A DNA stretch of 64,000 nt from Perkinsus marinus ATCC 50983 (GCF_000006405.1 NW_003204538.1:58189-122188), one strand, 5' to 3'. Positions 1 to 10,669 are shown, counted from the stretch's first letter. Program-made: numbers and translations. Notes: generated by a model not told the origin, from the letters alone.

Positions 1-560
1 TCGCTACTACTTCGGCAGGTAACCGTGACCAATCTGACGGAGGGTACAATTCTTGGATGAGGGACAAGTACTTGGTCAAGATTGGACAAGGCTCTCGCTT
101 TGCAGTACCAACCACTCTTCTAGTCCTCAATATTGTGGCCACTGTGGTGTTGTCAGTCTGCACATGAATAGAGATGAACTTCTTCGATGCCGCTATCTCC
201 AATTCATAAACCGCAGCAAGACCCATATACACGGCTTGAAGTTTCTTGACCGAGATGGCAATGTCAGCTTTCGATCTCGGGAAAACCATAGAACCTTCAT
301 CATATAGGTCACCATTTTGCCGAAGCTCATAAGCAGCTATCCATTCACTGGCATCCGCTACAACAGTAATTTCACCTCGTAAATCATAACGACGGGGTAA
401 TCTAAGCGTACCATTTTCCAGCACCAAATTATGCCACTCATATAGAAGCTCTTGCAGTAGTCTCAGCACTGTAGTTCGCCATGACACTTCTCGTGAATGA
501 AGTGCCTTAGCAACCATCTTTTGTAACATGCGCTTAAAGAGGCTGTTCCATGCACCAGTG
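1..560 (-). pseudogene. RNase H-like segment of a retrotransposon pol (element A), cut by window edge
   Basis: One open minus-strand frame runs from about 560 to base 1. It reads as a retroelement RNase H domain: an aspartate in 'ITVVADASEW' corresponds to the first catalytic Asp and 'HVQTDN' to the later Asp, followed by 'TTVATILRTR', the usual helix after that residue. RNase H would degrade the RNA strand of the RNA/DNA hybrid during reverse transcription. The frame differs from the upstream reading frame (565-858), so a single frameshift lies near 590. No reverse transcriptase YxDD box is visible between this part and the gag at 1897-2397, so the copy is internally deleted as well as truncated. 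Assignment to the same element as that gag is inferred from orientation and adjacency. Confidence 0.55.
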
Positions 561-564
561 ACAA

Positions 565-1617
565 TCAGGTCGGGCAGCTTCCCCAGAAGTGATAAGGCGT
601 CGCCATATGAGTAGTTGTGGTACTAGTCAAGGCATCTCGAAACTTGATCCACTGTACATCAGGAAACTTCACGAAGTGACCATAGTCGGTATAGATAATG
701 CCTAGTGTGGAGACGTCACCGGGCAACACATTAATGTAGTGTCGCTTAGCATTATTGAAGTGAATGTCATAGTCTCCTGAAATAGTCCCTGATAATGGCT
801 CAGCAATAAACTCATCATCAAGGTTCACTTTGTCATCAAGATGAACAACATCATCCATGAATGACTCCGAACGGCAAAACTCATGCTGTTCCTTCGATTT
901 TCTCGTTGAGCTGCTTCATCAAATTCTTGCTTATAGTGCACTCTAGAATCTGAGGTGCAGGAAGATAACCGCACTACATATAACTTGTCCCAAAAGAAAC
1001 CGCAGTGAAGAAAAATTACTTATCACCAAATCTAACACCATTCAATGGATGATTGGACGTATAGATTCGCAAGCTAAAATAAGCGTCATGCAAATCCGTA
1101 AAAGCACTCGATTGAACACTCGCGTACAAATAATTATATCACGGAGCTTTTTCTGCTCAAATTGTATCAGTACTTTAGATCTTCGTACAGAATTATTAAG
1201 TAATGTATATGTAAATACTGGACGACATTTCTTAGAACCATACACTAAATACCACTGAGTAACTATAGGATGATATAAGGCAATATCTTGCATTCCATCA
1301 CTATCAACATCACTCAGCCATACCAACTTTCCAGCATTTATCCACCTTCCGAGATAAGGTAGCACCTCACTCGGTAGAGTATTATTACCGAGCTTACGAT
1401 GCAGTCTCAGTTGAGACCTCACAGCTGCCACAGTTGGCTTCACGATAACACCAGGGTTAATACCCGTGAATATTTTCTTCTTACCAGTTACACCATTTAC
1501 ACCAACGGATACAACGAAATACTCACTCTTGTAAATGTATTCTTGGTGATACCACTCATTGGGGTAAGTAATCCAACCATCACCTACATAATTTTTCATA
1601 CATATCATAGAACTCAC
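565..1617 (-). pseudogene. Unidentified coding remnants between element A gag and RNase H
   Basis: Two minus-strand open stretches (1042-1617, 191 residues; 565-858, 97 residues) lie between a gag and an RNase H segment of the same orientation and probably belong to that element. I do not recognise either. The upstream one contains 'VGVNGVTGKKKIFTGINPG'; the downstream one is acidic ('HLDDKVNLDDEF'). Neither has aspartic protease (DSG/DTG) or reverse transcriptase motifs. They are separated by stops and by about 180 bases without a usable frame. Decayed pol spacer sequence is the simplest reading; an unrelated host gene fragment cannot be excluded. Confidence 0.3.
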
Positions 1618-1653
1618 GCAGCTTCATTGTTTGTGCATTAGCAAGCAGATCAC

Positions 1654-2397
1654 TTAGATCCATCGACTGCACCGTATGAACGTTCTCATTCTTACTCTTA
1701 CATACATACCGTGGGGGTAAAATACTATAGTCCAATATAACCTTATGAGGAATAAGGAAATCAGTACCCGAAATAAGACAATATAAGACCGATCAATATC
1801 AACCCGACCTTTATCACGTCCTTCTTGTTGCAGGCCAGCAGTACAATCCCTGGCCAAATGACCAAGGTGACCACAAACATAGCACCGGTTATACCATTAC
1901 GGGTCTTGTTGTGATCGGATACCAGCAGCCGAACTATTTACCATAACCGTAGTGTTCTTCAAGAGTGGCAGAAGAACACATTCTTCTAACGTAGGCAACT
2001 GCAGTACCCTCCGTTTACTGGCAATCTCCTGAGGTATACCCCTCAAAAACTGACCTTTAGCCACACCATCAATCACAGTATCTAGTACCCAAGTACCTTT
2101 AACTGTCAACATTCTCGTTGCCAACCGCTTAAGATCATAGCTGTATTCAAGTAAAGTCTCTGAAGGAAACAAGACTAGAATTGAAGACTGGAAGTCCTCG
2201 AATACATCCTTCGTCAATAGCCGTTGTATCAAGTGGTCTTTGATCTTATTCGAATCCTCCTTATCTTCAGGCGTCATACTATCATATGCCCCCAAGACCG
2301 AATTTTCTAGAAACAACGGGACATACTTATAGATCTCATCACTGGACCACCCATAGAACGCCGCAATAGTATGGTACTTCTCGAACCATGCTTCCAC
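1654..2397 (-). pseudogene. Element A gag, copy 0 (capsid plus zinc knuckle, in-frame stop between)
   Basis: The 166-codon frame 1897-2397 is nearly identical to the gag at 12326-12889 ('WFEKYHTIAAFYGWSSDEIY' near its start, 'GIPQEIASKRR' near its end). It ends in TAA after 'SQQDP'. Directly after that stop (minus strand, around 1860-1890) the sequence resumes in frame with a CCHC zinc knuckle of the C-x2-C-x4-H-x4-C type, then 'ARDCTAGLQQEGRDKG'. The product would be the structural capsid/nucleocapsid protein that packages element RNA in the cytoplasm. The gag start is missing: homology begins at 'CAGGGACTGACG' and the sequence beyond 2410 belongs to something else. This copy lacks the 13-bp deletion seen in copies 2-4. 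Confidence 0.7.
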
Positions 2398-2417
2398 CTT
2401 CGCAATCGTCAGTCCCT

Positions 2418-2515
2418 GAACGGTTAGTTATCAACTACTATTCCTAGCGAAGCTCTTAATCTTGAGCTGCTCTCGAAGATCTCGAAACTTGAGCTCTGTC
2501 GCGAGAAGAGAATAT
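2418..2515 (+). repeat. About 100-bp sequence abutting element A at two sites
   Basis: This stretch begins 'ggttagttatcaactactat' and closely matches 13195-13290, down to 'agaatata', after which the two diverge. Here it adjoins the 5' truncation point of element A copy 0; at 13195 it adjoins the 3' truncation point of copy 1 just after the protease motif. It therefore belongs to a separate repeated sequence that interrupts element A in both places. Confidence 0.6.
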
Positions 2516-2762
2516 AAGAGTAGCGTACCCAATGAAATGAGTGATCACAATTTGGACGCTGGGTCGAGAAGTGCTGCTTCTGGTTCCCGTCGTGGTACTG
2601 GCATGTCGAGTTCTTGTTTGGTTAGCGGTACTACGTCCACCAAACTACAGCGTTTGGCTATTTACAAGGCTATTAGTTTGGTCCTGGTCGAACAGTTGCG
2701 TACGTCCGATTCAGACCGCGTCCATACCCGTGACGCCCCCATCAGCTGAGCAGGTAAGTTAA
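2462..2762 (+). pseudogene. Gag-like or unknown repeat ORF starting MSDHNLDAGS
   Basis: From the ATG near 2537 the frame encodes a Ser/Gly-rich start ('MSDHNLDAGSRSAASGS') followed by 'TSTKLQRLAIYKAISLVLVEQ'. A second, inverted copy at 35333-35539 has the same start and same end but lacks eight residues near the C-terminus. A short, Ser-rich N-terminus in a dispersed repeat fits the beginning of a retroelement gag, but no zinc knuckle or other diagnostic motif follows, so the function is unknown. Both copies end at 'SAEQ(V/I)S', followed by a GTAAGT-like sequence, so a spliced exon is also possible. Confidence 0.35.
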
Positions 2763-4480
2763 CTCACCGACGTGCCTCGTAGCAGGCTTTATCGACAAAA
2801 CCTGCTGATTCGCGCTCAGTGAACTGTACAGAAGACATCGCCTCACTCCGGGCTACTGTTGTCATCGTCGACGTCTACGCGGGTGCTACCATGTCCGAAA
2901 GGACTCTCCGTCTAGTTATTACCAAAGGTGAATCTTGGCATATGGATCCAAGATAGTCCGTTAGTGAGGTCCGTGACCGTCTAGTGCTCTGTGCCAAGCA
3001 TCCGACCCAGCGAACTCATCGATTCATAATCGATCCCGGATCAGTATAGTGTGTAATACGCTTCGGGTTTGTAGTCTGCCACTTATTGACCAACTGCTAA
3101 TTATTCCTGGTTTGTTAACTCATCTAACCACAAGTTTCCAATCATATGAACACATATGATAGGTCCCGGAGTAAGCTTCAGAGGCCTTGAGAATGAAGGA
3201 TTCAGATACTGGGTATGGATTGCAGGCCTGGTGTGATCCAATAGCGATCGACGATCACGATGGTAGGGATGCCTCACGAGGGACAAAGCCAAGCTCGTCA
3301 TCGAGATAGGCCCATTCTGGCAAGTGTTACAGAGCACCCATGTGACGTTGTCTTAGGTGGTAGAATCGAGCACGACTTCTGAGTAGTTCGAGAACTATAC
3401 AGTCCCCTGAATAAGACTTTGGCAGTTCAAGTAAGATGGTTCAACATCGCTGGGGCATCGCAACAGGGAGTCACGTAGCGCGGAAAAGCTCAGGCGACCC
3501 ATGACGGATTGAATAAAGATCTATGACCGGCTGTACACATTTAAAAAGAGTGGGTCCCTGATTGGACCTATAGACGAAAAAAACACACGATTCGCGTGTG
3601 ATATGGGTGGACCTGTTACATAGATAATCTTCTTTGCCACATTAACGCTCGTCTCGTGCCATCTTATCTTCGTTGTTTCAGGGAACATCGAATAGAGAGA
3701 CGTTCGATTTGTACTACAGCATGATTGATATACCTTTATAAGTTATACATATTTACCGAATTGTACTTCCTTCAGCATACTCTGGTGGATATCCTTTGCA
3801 CGATGTGAAGAAGACTGATCCCCATGGCCAGCGAGCGTGCAGAGCAAACAGTAGCTCGTCTGGTTCTAAACTATGCATGGCAGAGGCTCGCCTTTGCAGC
3901 AAATAAGACGTTCATTTATTTCTGTATTAAATGCAATGAGGAGCGTTAAGAACAGGTCTCTCTACGATGTGTTACTCGCTAGTTGCTAGTCGACAATGTA
4001 TTTAACTTCTATGAAGCCATGATGCAGAGACTGATTATCCGTGTGATTTTGGCCAAAACACATCATCTGTGACACAGATACCAAATCGAGTCAAACAGAG
4101 AGCATGGACCTTGATGGTACTAGCGTCGCCAGTCAGATTCATGTATGTTGGTGGGTGCCGAATGCACTGACAATATGTAGCATAAGAACATAGTAGTGAA
4201 TCGACAAACCGAGTTCATGAAGTGGGCTTGTCCGCTCGCACGTGCGTTACCGTCAGCGTACTGCGAGGATCAAACCCCATAAGTCCAAACTGATACATCC
4301 AAACCGACGCTTTGTTATTCTCGGTTGAAATTGTTGGAGGTGTGGTTTCTGGGCTGTCCATCACCAGGCTTGGTCTTGGCGATGGCATAACTCTCGCAAC
4401 CTCCCCAGATCTTCTCAGCGGCCTCATCAAAATCGATAATAGCCGATTCCGAATCGATGTGCGTCTTGCGATTAAGTGTC
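2763..4480. repeat. Inverted-repeat arm 1 (pairs with about 33790-35330)
   Basis: No gene is supported here. The stretch is the reverse complement, with small indels, of about 33790-35330. Matching landmarks are the 'cagcatgattgatatacctt' stretch at 3718 (inverted near 34570), the track around 3840-3960 (inverted near 34300-34470), and the gag tail at 4215-4430 (inverted at 33830-34049). The element B target site is present, unfilled, at 4103-4106. Part of the arm also matches 25741-26345. Confidence 0.65.
4215..4440 (-). pseudogene. Element A-associated tail fragment
   Basis: A 71-codon minus-strand frame ('MDSPETTPPTISTENNKA', 'GLMGFDPRSTLTVTHVRAD') closely matches the 3' part of the truncated gag copies at 19368-19670 and 33747-34049. 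In those copies it directly follows the gag core through a junction after 'LKRLATRM', so it is chimeric sequence carried with the amplified dead gag rather than original gag. No domain is recognised. Confidence 0.4.
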
Positions 4481-6125
4481 AAGGTATTGTTAGTTTCTTT
4501 TTGTGTGAATCGTGTCTCCTCAGTGACAGGAATGTTGAATTACAGTGCCAATTTAAGATGACCTTGGTGGGTTCTATTTTTTTGAAGTCGCGGAAAAATT
4601 GACTGTTTCAGAAATTTTACTAAAGCGAGCGAATAATGAAACGACTCTGATATATTTTCTCGAAATCTCACAACCTGAGTCGCAGTAATAACCGAAAAAT
4701 CGAAAAAATACTGTATGTTCTATCATTTTGTGAGGGGGTTTACTCAACTGTATGAGCTCTCTCAAAAGGTCTAAGTTCAGGTTGCCGGAGGTCTTCGCAA
4801 CGTCGGGATGGATAGAGGCTTGTAAATGGGTGGTTGCTACTCTCAATGCTGCCGACCGCTTCCATGGCGAGTCTCCAGCGGTGGATGATCTTATGAGGAC
4901 TTAGAGAGAGAATTCCGATGGCTGTTTCGAGAGATACGGTAAGGTTAGGCCCGTTCCGAAGGAGTGCTTGCGGACCCAACCGCAAGTTGCGGTTGGGTGC
5001 AGCTTGAAGATGATCCATCGAGTTGGCCGCTATTTATCCCGGGAAAGTTATCTAATAACTTTGCGTCGAGTTTAACGCTCCTCTCATAGAGTTGTTAGCT
5101 GTCATCTCTCCCTCCGGAGTGTTTTCTATCCAGCGCAGCTCGCGAAGTTTTGCCAACTTGACGGGACACCCCTCCAACTTGCAAGCTCTCTAGTGGCGGC
5201 GATAGTCGGCTTTCGTCTTGCGACATCGCTTTTCCCCCATAGGCACGGAGATGAAGAGGATAAAATAAAATCGGAAAAAGGCACGGAGATGGAGAGCGAG
5301 TACATGAGTTGTGCGAGTCTGTTTCAATTAGTCATACCACATCCTTCAAAGCAAGAGTCGGAGAATGTTGGAGAATTCACAGCGTACTCTCGCTGACCTA
5401 GAATTATGGGGAGAAGTCTTCTCTCACGCGGAGAGTTCAGTTTGATGACTCAATAAGAGCGGCTGTTTGTCGAGGTACAGGAGGAATTTCTCGTAAGAAG
5501 AACTTCAGTCGATGATCTTCGGGTCGTACTCCGGGATGCAACTTGGGAGCCGCTTGCTGCCTCCGTGGTCCTCGCTCTCTGAGCCACATTCACGGAGAGA
5601 CTTCGGATGCACTGCTTGAAATCACCAACGTAGCAGAGAGGAGAGAGAAAAGAACCAAATGAACGAATCAGCGAAGCAAGGAATCATGACCTGTCGCCGA
5701 TCGGGACTAGAACCCCGTAGATCCGAATTAGAACGTAATCCTAGTCGTCACTTCTGATCTTTGGGCTAGGACGAGGATGTGAGCTCTGTGCCGCTACGGA
5801 GCTTCTAATTGGACGGCTCGTGGCGCCTTTAGTTTTTTTGATGTTGTCCCTGACCAGTGGTCAGTGACTACGGCGTTTGTTGAACAAACTTTGTTCACGC
5901 TCGAGAGGTTGCCCCTGTAGCTACTGTGGGATTTGCGGCGGACTCCGACAGCTCCTTCGCTAGCTCGGATGCTGATATCGTCAGAATATTTGCTGACCTT
6001 CAATATGATTCTAGGCATGGATTGTCCCTGCCAGAGTAAATCGACAAATGAGATTATATCACTCGGCTACATCATGAAGACCCGAGGCTCGATCGCGAGA
6101 TCGAAAAACTTTCTTGTGATGGCCT
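4481..6125. other. Non-coding repeat-derived stretch
   Basis: I see no supported gene. 4740-5050 is a dispersed repeat with direct copies at 35566-35840 and 35865-35965 (landmark 'aggttgccgga'). Short open frames around 5193-5396 and 5794-6127 have no recognisable content and no paralogues that would support selection. The rest is unassigned. Confidence 0.5.
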
Positions 6126-7156
6126 GAGATTCAGGCCCTGAATACAGCTCAGCAAATGCAAGAGTAGTGGTCCCATTTTCACTCTGTCGCATTCACTATC
6201 CGAGTTGGCCTTGCAGCTTCCTACCAGAATGACGGTAGTGAACCAACAGAGTAGCGTCTTGAAGACGTTGCTCATCATTCCGAGATTTTCGTTGGACCGG
6301 AAGAGGTGCTCGATGGGTCTCTTTAATTGACATTGCAATCTCGTGGACACTAGGCGAATCGAGATTGTGCACTATTTTGACTTGCTTTCCAATGTCGTGG
6401 ATGGCAAAGGTTTTCTCTTGTATTGTGAAGCACCCTCCGCTGGCCCACATCACAGTCCAGTAGTTCAATAAAGAGACAGAGCAGTTCAGACCCGACACGC
6501 AAGCTGGCGCAATATGATAGGACGCAGAGGAGAGAAGCCGTCCTGCGTCGCTCTACGAACGAGGCTCCAGAGAGTGGATATTGAGATGAGCGATCCATCT
6601 CGACGAGACGAAGACAATAGTTTGCGGCACCCAAACTTCATAATCTTCGCGAATGTGGTTTTCCTACGGCGTGACGTGTCTCTGAACTGGACGTAAGGAG
6701 AGGAGAGGGAAAGAGAGAGGCAAGGGGAACCGCCGTATAGCTAATGAGATGCACGCATACACATGCGAGAACTTGCGGATGAGCCAGACTTCATTGGTCT
6801 TGAGCAAGTTTGTAAATTGACGGAGATGTTGAATTCGAAGAAGCTGTATGTAGCGGGAGCCGGTCAATAAATATTTGGTAACTGGGGGAAGATCCATGGC
6901 TGGTAAGTGAAGATTACTTCATGTGGACTGTACATCCCGAAGGTACTGTGTTTTAACATTAAGTGGCCCAATGGATGAAATTTTTGAATTGTTGGAATGT
7001 AAGATGCATAGGAATACTGCATCTAATACGTTCGTCTAATATTCGATGAGTACATTCAATTTTCCCGTTCACCCATGAGCTGCATGCTGGTGAAGCAGTA
7101 ACAACGCAGCTAATGCGCTTCAACTCAGCGTTAAACTCTGTAGAGTTGAAGTGCAT
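6126..7156 (-). pseudogene. Degenerate integrase / pol 3' part (element C-like family)
   Basis: The minus-strand frame 6959-7156 resembles the integrase core of element C: 'FNSTEFNAELKRISC' corresponds to the second catalytic Asp region (the Asp itself is lost), and 'SSWVNGKIECTHRILDERIR' to element C's 'SSWCNGKCERMFRNINERIR', which holds the catalytic Glu. Frame 6664-6897 ('QLLRIQHLRQFTNLLKTNEV') continues with integrase C-terminal-like sequence. Stops and frameshifts separate the pieces. 6126-6900 recurs directly at about 35985-36890. Confidence 0.55.
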
Positions 7157-7297
7157 ACCGGCATCACTGCGAACCTTCTCCGCTACTGTATTAAAAACTC
7201 AAACACAGAGCGAAAAACATCAAGACCGTTTTGAGTATAAGAGAGATAACAAACCGCTTTAGTGACAAGGTATGATGTCCAATTGTCGATTAGTGAG

Positions 7298-7302
<5 letters not shown>

Positions 7303-7330
<28 letters not shown>
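7303..7330. repeat. (CT)n microsatellite
   Basis: An uninterrupted CT dinucleotide run of about 13-14 units lies inside the decayed retroelement block. It has no counterpart in the 35.6-41 kb duplicate, which lacks the whole 6.96-8.15 kb interval. Confidence 0.9.
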
Positions 7331-7332
<2 letters not shown>

Positions 7333-7564
7333 CACGGCCGCTATTCGGCCAGGCGACTCTGCAAAGCCTCGGAGGATTCGACAGAGTTTATAAGGTCAAC
7401 AATGGAAGTATAAAGAGGCTGACCAGGCCTTGGTAAGGAATGTGACGGCCAGTAGGCCTTAGTCTGCAAACTATACACAGTACACGACAATCAGTGTTAT
7501 TGTCGGACCAGAGTAAAAATGTCTTCATTATTCGATAATACAATAGTAGCTAATAGTACAATGT

Positions 7565-7640
7565 TTTTCTCTCTTTTTTTTTCTTCTTCTTTTCTTTTTC
7601 TTTTTTTTTTCATTTTTTTTCTTTTTTTTTCTTTTTTTTT
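7565..7640. repeat. Poly-pyrimidine (T-rich) tract
   Basis: About 75 bases are almost purely T with scattered C, including several runs of eight to ten T. Its translations (poly-Phe on plus, poly-Lys on minus) are artefacts of the tract. Confidence 0.9.
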
Positions 7641-7729
7641 TACAACGACTTCCTCCGGCCGCGGAGAGGCGGTACATCACAGGCCAGTCGAATCCGACGC
7701 TCCCATACTGTCCGGTTTTTAGCATCACT

Positions 7730-8050
7730 GGAGAGCGTTCGCTCTTTCATGTTTATAAATACAGTCGAATATAGATTGTATGCGTGTATCCTCTGCGAAT
7801 ATCAAGCGGCCAAAAATATCTCGAGTATTCAGCGGTAGGGATGGAATAATGGCTGCAATAAGATCGCTCTCTGTGAGTGGCTGGGATCGTGGAGGGACGG
7901 TATAAGCTTGAACCCTACTTAATGGATCTGCAAGATTATGCTCACTTGCAGTATGTTGAACATTAAGTATAATGTTTCATGTTTTGCAAGTATCGTGAAG
8001 AGTACGGGTACGTCCTTCCACAATAGCGCTATTCAACCCATAGATTTGGC
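7730..8050. other. No gene seen
   Basis: Unassigned sequence between the T-rich tract and the RNase H remnant, with no open frame of interest on either strand. It is absent from the duplicate block at 35.6-41 kb. Confidence 0.4.
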
Positions 8051-8051
8051 G

Positions 8052-8525
8052 CTAGTGTCTGGCATCTTGGCCATATAACCAGGGTACGACAGTGAAGTTA
8101 TTACATTCAACGGTCAATTTGAGTTGACGCTGCAGCTGAAGAGCGGCAAGGTATCTGCTGACTAACTTGCAGACACCATATATGAGAGCATCTAATTCTG
8201 CCAACTTAATATGCCGATTATCACCTAAACGGCGCAATTCCGTTGAATCTCCTATATAAGTTAAGCCAGCAACTATAGCAGTTCCGTAGGCATATTTTGA
8301 TGCGTTTGTATAAATCACGGAATGATTTAAACATACCAGGGATCTTAATTGGCTCTCGTTGAATCTCGGAGGGCTGAATATTGACTGTAGTCCTCGTAAC
8401 TTATGAGATGATCGTATAGTAGCCAGACCTACTGAATCAACTGTTAACGAAGTTTCGTTATACGAGTAGTACGAAGTCTTGGTCTTGAATGCCCAAATTC
8501 TGAAGTTCAGCGGGCTACCGATCAT
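8052..8525 (-). pseudogene. RNase H remnant of an element C-like retrotransposon
   Basis: The 157-codon frame aligns with the RNase H of element C: 'VIYTNASKYAYGTAIVAGL' corresponds to 'VVYTDASQHALGVVLTIGG' (catalytic Asp changed to Asn), 'RHIKLAELDALIYGVCKLV' to 'RHINLAESEAAIYGIQLVG' (catalytic Glu retained), and 'LTVECNN' to 'LRCDSKS' (second Asp lost). Two of the three acidic residues are therefore gone and the enzyme should be dead even where the frame is open. A direct, shorter copy lies at about 36925-37330. With the integrase remnant at 6126-7156 it outlines one old minus-strand element. Confidence 0.65.
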
Positions 8526-8811
8526 TTGGTTTTTTTTCTGGCCGTCAGATTTCTGGGCGTGAGTGGGTTGCCTTTACTTATTTCCTGTCCACAGCAACAA
8601 GACCGACCTTGTGCTGGTTTCGAAGCGGAGTGAAAGATCATCACCAAGAAGTGTAAGTCCTCACCTGCTAACCTCAAGTTCCTAAGAAAGTGGACTGGTG
8701 TGTTCCAGTGGTTCAGCCATTAGCTAGGTGATCAAGATGCTCTCCGCTGTCTCAGTGGTCTCGTGAGGTCTCTGCGGAATAATGATGCTGTGGGTGATGA
8801 GTAGTGGGACG

Positions 8812-8856
8812 AAGTGTCTGTTGCTTGATATACCGTATGTCAAGCAACAGACACTT
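8812..8856. repeat. Perfect 17-bp inverted repeat, 11-nt loop (copy 1)
   Basis: Arms 8812-8828 (aagtgtctgttgcttga) and 8840-8856 are perfectly complementary around the loop tataccgtatg. The same 45-bp structure, arms and loop unchanged, occurs at 37543-37587 in the duplicated block. Confidence 0.9.
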
Positions 8857-8859
8857 GTG

Positions 8860-10120
8860 TCACATGCGTTGGATCCGTGTTTCATGAGTGGCTTCACACC
8901 TTTGTATTTAGTTCATTGTATAACTAGGTTGATTGTCACAGATTTCAATGTAGCATCGTGGTATGGCGCTATTTTAGGAGTGATGACCTTGGACTCTGAC
9001 AATGGTTGCCCAGCTCTAATTCGAGGAACGACTTTATGATATAAGTCCTTGTGATAGTTTCCTTCTTATGCATCCTGCGGGAAAGACCTACAGACTTCTT
9101 CCGGTTCGGCCCTGTGGCGGAGTATGTAGGAAAAGAGAGCAACTGAGAAGCTCTACTCCAAGATATCGAGGAGCTCAAGTGCAATGTGTGTCCGAGAACC
9201 TTGTTGCTCTGCGTGGCAACCATACTATCAGTTTGGAAGCCGATGCTAATCTCTGTGAAACTTATATTCATGATGACTTTGGTTATGCTTGGGAACCGTA
9301 TGCTGGTGTGTCGATCGGGGAGCTCTTCGAAGCCTACAGTATGTTGATAAATCTGTGTGGTTGCCTGGTGATGAAGATGCTCTTTGTTGGCCGGATATGT
9401 CTAGAGGTGGTATGATTGGCTAGGCGGAGATCGTCCCTGTGAATGTCAACGACTCCTCTGAGCAACTAAATGCGGAGGATAGTATCCTCAGGATACGACG
9501 AAATCAGAAGTGATCTATGGCTGCTCAGTTGTTCCAGATGATAAATGATGTGGTCAGTTGTGGTTATGATCGCAGCCAAGAAGGACGACTCGTCCGGGAC
9601 GAGCATCCGAGGTCTATGGCGAGCTGATGAGCCTGTTATTGGACAGGCTGTGCCGCCTGATTGTGGTTGTCTTCTATTTTAAGAGTTTCGAGGCACGCTT
9701 CACCGCATCGCATTAGTTATTTGGGAGTGTTGGGTGAGACTGAGTGTTAGCAAACTAGGCAGCAGAAGGCGGTGGTAACACCGAACATCACAACACGCCG
9801 TGCATTGGTTTAAGACAAAACTGTCACATTGCCTAACACGCAGGCACATAGGCAATGTCACCCATTACTCATCCAACAATCCCAGAGAAACCGTGCGTCC
9901 GATGCTCACATTACTTCCGTGATCACGAGTCATGATTTAGGACACAGTTAGGACATCATTTTCACCTAGGATCCCTAAGTCACGCGGGGAGGGAAACACC
10001 ATTCAAGCAAGCGGAGGTCTCTGGGAACAACATCCCAGATTCAGTTTCTGGTGATCGTTGCGGTGTGGTGGTCGTCACCATTAGTCGTAATGGCTCGACA
10101 GCGATGCTGCTAGTAGCAGC
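8860..10120. repeat. Duplicated non-coding block (also about 37590-38690 and 27870-28310)
   Basis: No supported gene. The stretch matches about 37590-38690 directly, and its second half (about 9690-10120) also matches 27875-28310. An odd palindrome, CTCGTCC-G-GGACGAG, is near 9589-9603. Compared with 38085-38205, this copy has lost about 115 bases just after that palindrome. The ORF at 9068-9415 is not preserved in the other copy and is probably fortuitous. Confidence 0.55.
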
Positions 10121-10127
10121 CAGCTTA

Positions 10128-10547
10128 TCAGGAATCACGCAATTTAATGTTGTAGTTGGTGATGTAGGAATTTTCTACATCATCAACTCGCAACATCTGG
10201 AAGACTGAGAATCTCCGTTGTATGAGTCTTGCACTGACGCTTGATTTCGGGTAACCCGTAGTGTTCCCATGCGCTTGAGATCCGGCTCCATCAACCGGGG
10301 GTATGCATTCGTCTACAGTCATAGCAAAGATCTCAATCGCATTTGTGACCCAGGAATGAGTCTCAGAAGTCGCATCGCCTGTAACAAAAGGTTCAGCTGG
10401 GGGATCCGACGACTCTACTTGGACTGTCCTCGATCGACTTAGCCGGTAGCGGTCACGGCCTCTGCGCCGAAGGTTGCCGCCGCCGATCTCCGGCTGGATG
10501 CATTCGAGAAGGCATGAACTGACTGATCTGTCAAGAAGCCCTGGCAT
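10128..10547 (-). CDS. Unidentified multi-copy ORF X (139 codons)
   Basis: The frame carries 'ECIQPEIGGGNLRRRGRDRY', 'SSDPPAEPFVTGDATSETHS' and a C-terminal 'FQMLRVDDVENSYITNYNIK'. Related sequence occurs at 28314-28740, 31136-31390 and, interrupted by a roughly 690-bp insertion, at 38816-39900. Those copies break the frame at different points, so this is the most complete version. The last codons run through a near-perfect hairpin (10154-10188). I recognise no domain. It may be part of a non-autonomous element repeated in all these blocks, or a host gene captured in the duplication. Confidence 0.3.
   Translation of the reverse strand: MPGLLDRSVSSCLLECIQPEIGGGNLRRRGRDRYRLSRSRTVQVESSDPPAEPFVTGDATSETHSWVTNAIEIFAMTVDECIPPVDGAGSQAHGNTTGYPKSSVSARLIQRRFSVFQMLRVDDVENSYITNYNIKLRDS
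10154..10188. repeat. 14-bp hairpin (one G-T pair), three copies in window
   Basis: Arms agttggtgatgtag and ctacatcatcaact flank a 7-nt loop. The same structure is at 28340-28374 and 38818-38852, each at the same place relative to ORF X. Confidence 0.8.
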
Positions 10548-10669
10548 GAATCAAACTCAACGCAGCAGCTCAAATACTCGGGAGTAGATGAAGGAATGAG
10601 ATAAAAAATCGCCAATCTCTCTTTGTTGGGGGTTGCCGTCGCCGGTTGCTAACTCCCAGCGGCCTCCAT

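Noticed and set aside
5698-5790. Another tRNA-like T-loop (GGTTCTAGTCC on minus)
   Set aside because: The purine after TTC is missing from the consensus and no cloverleaf could be drawn.
7528-7728. Lysine-rich minus-strand ORF and phenylalanine-rich plus-strand ORF
   Set aside because: Artefacts of the T-rich tract.
9622-9660. Hammerhead-like ctgatga followed by a gcctgt/acaggc stem
   Set aside because: The stem is not followed by GAAA and no third helix with a cleavage site is present; the same holds in the 38.2-kb copy.
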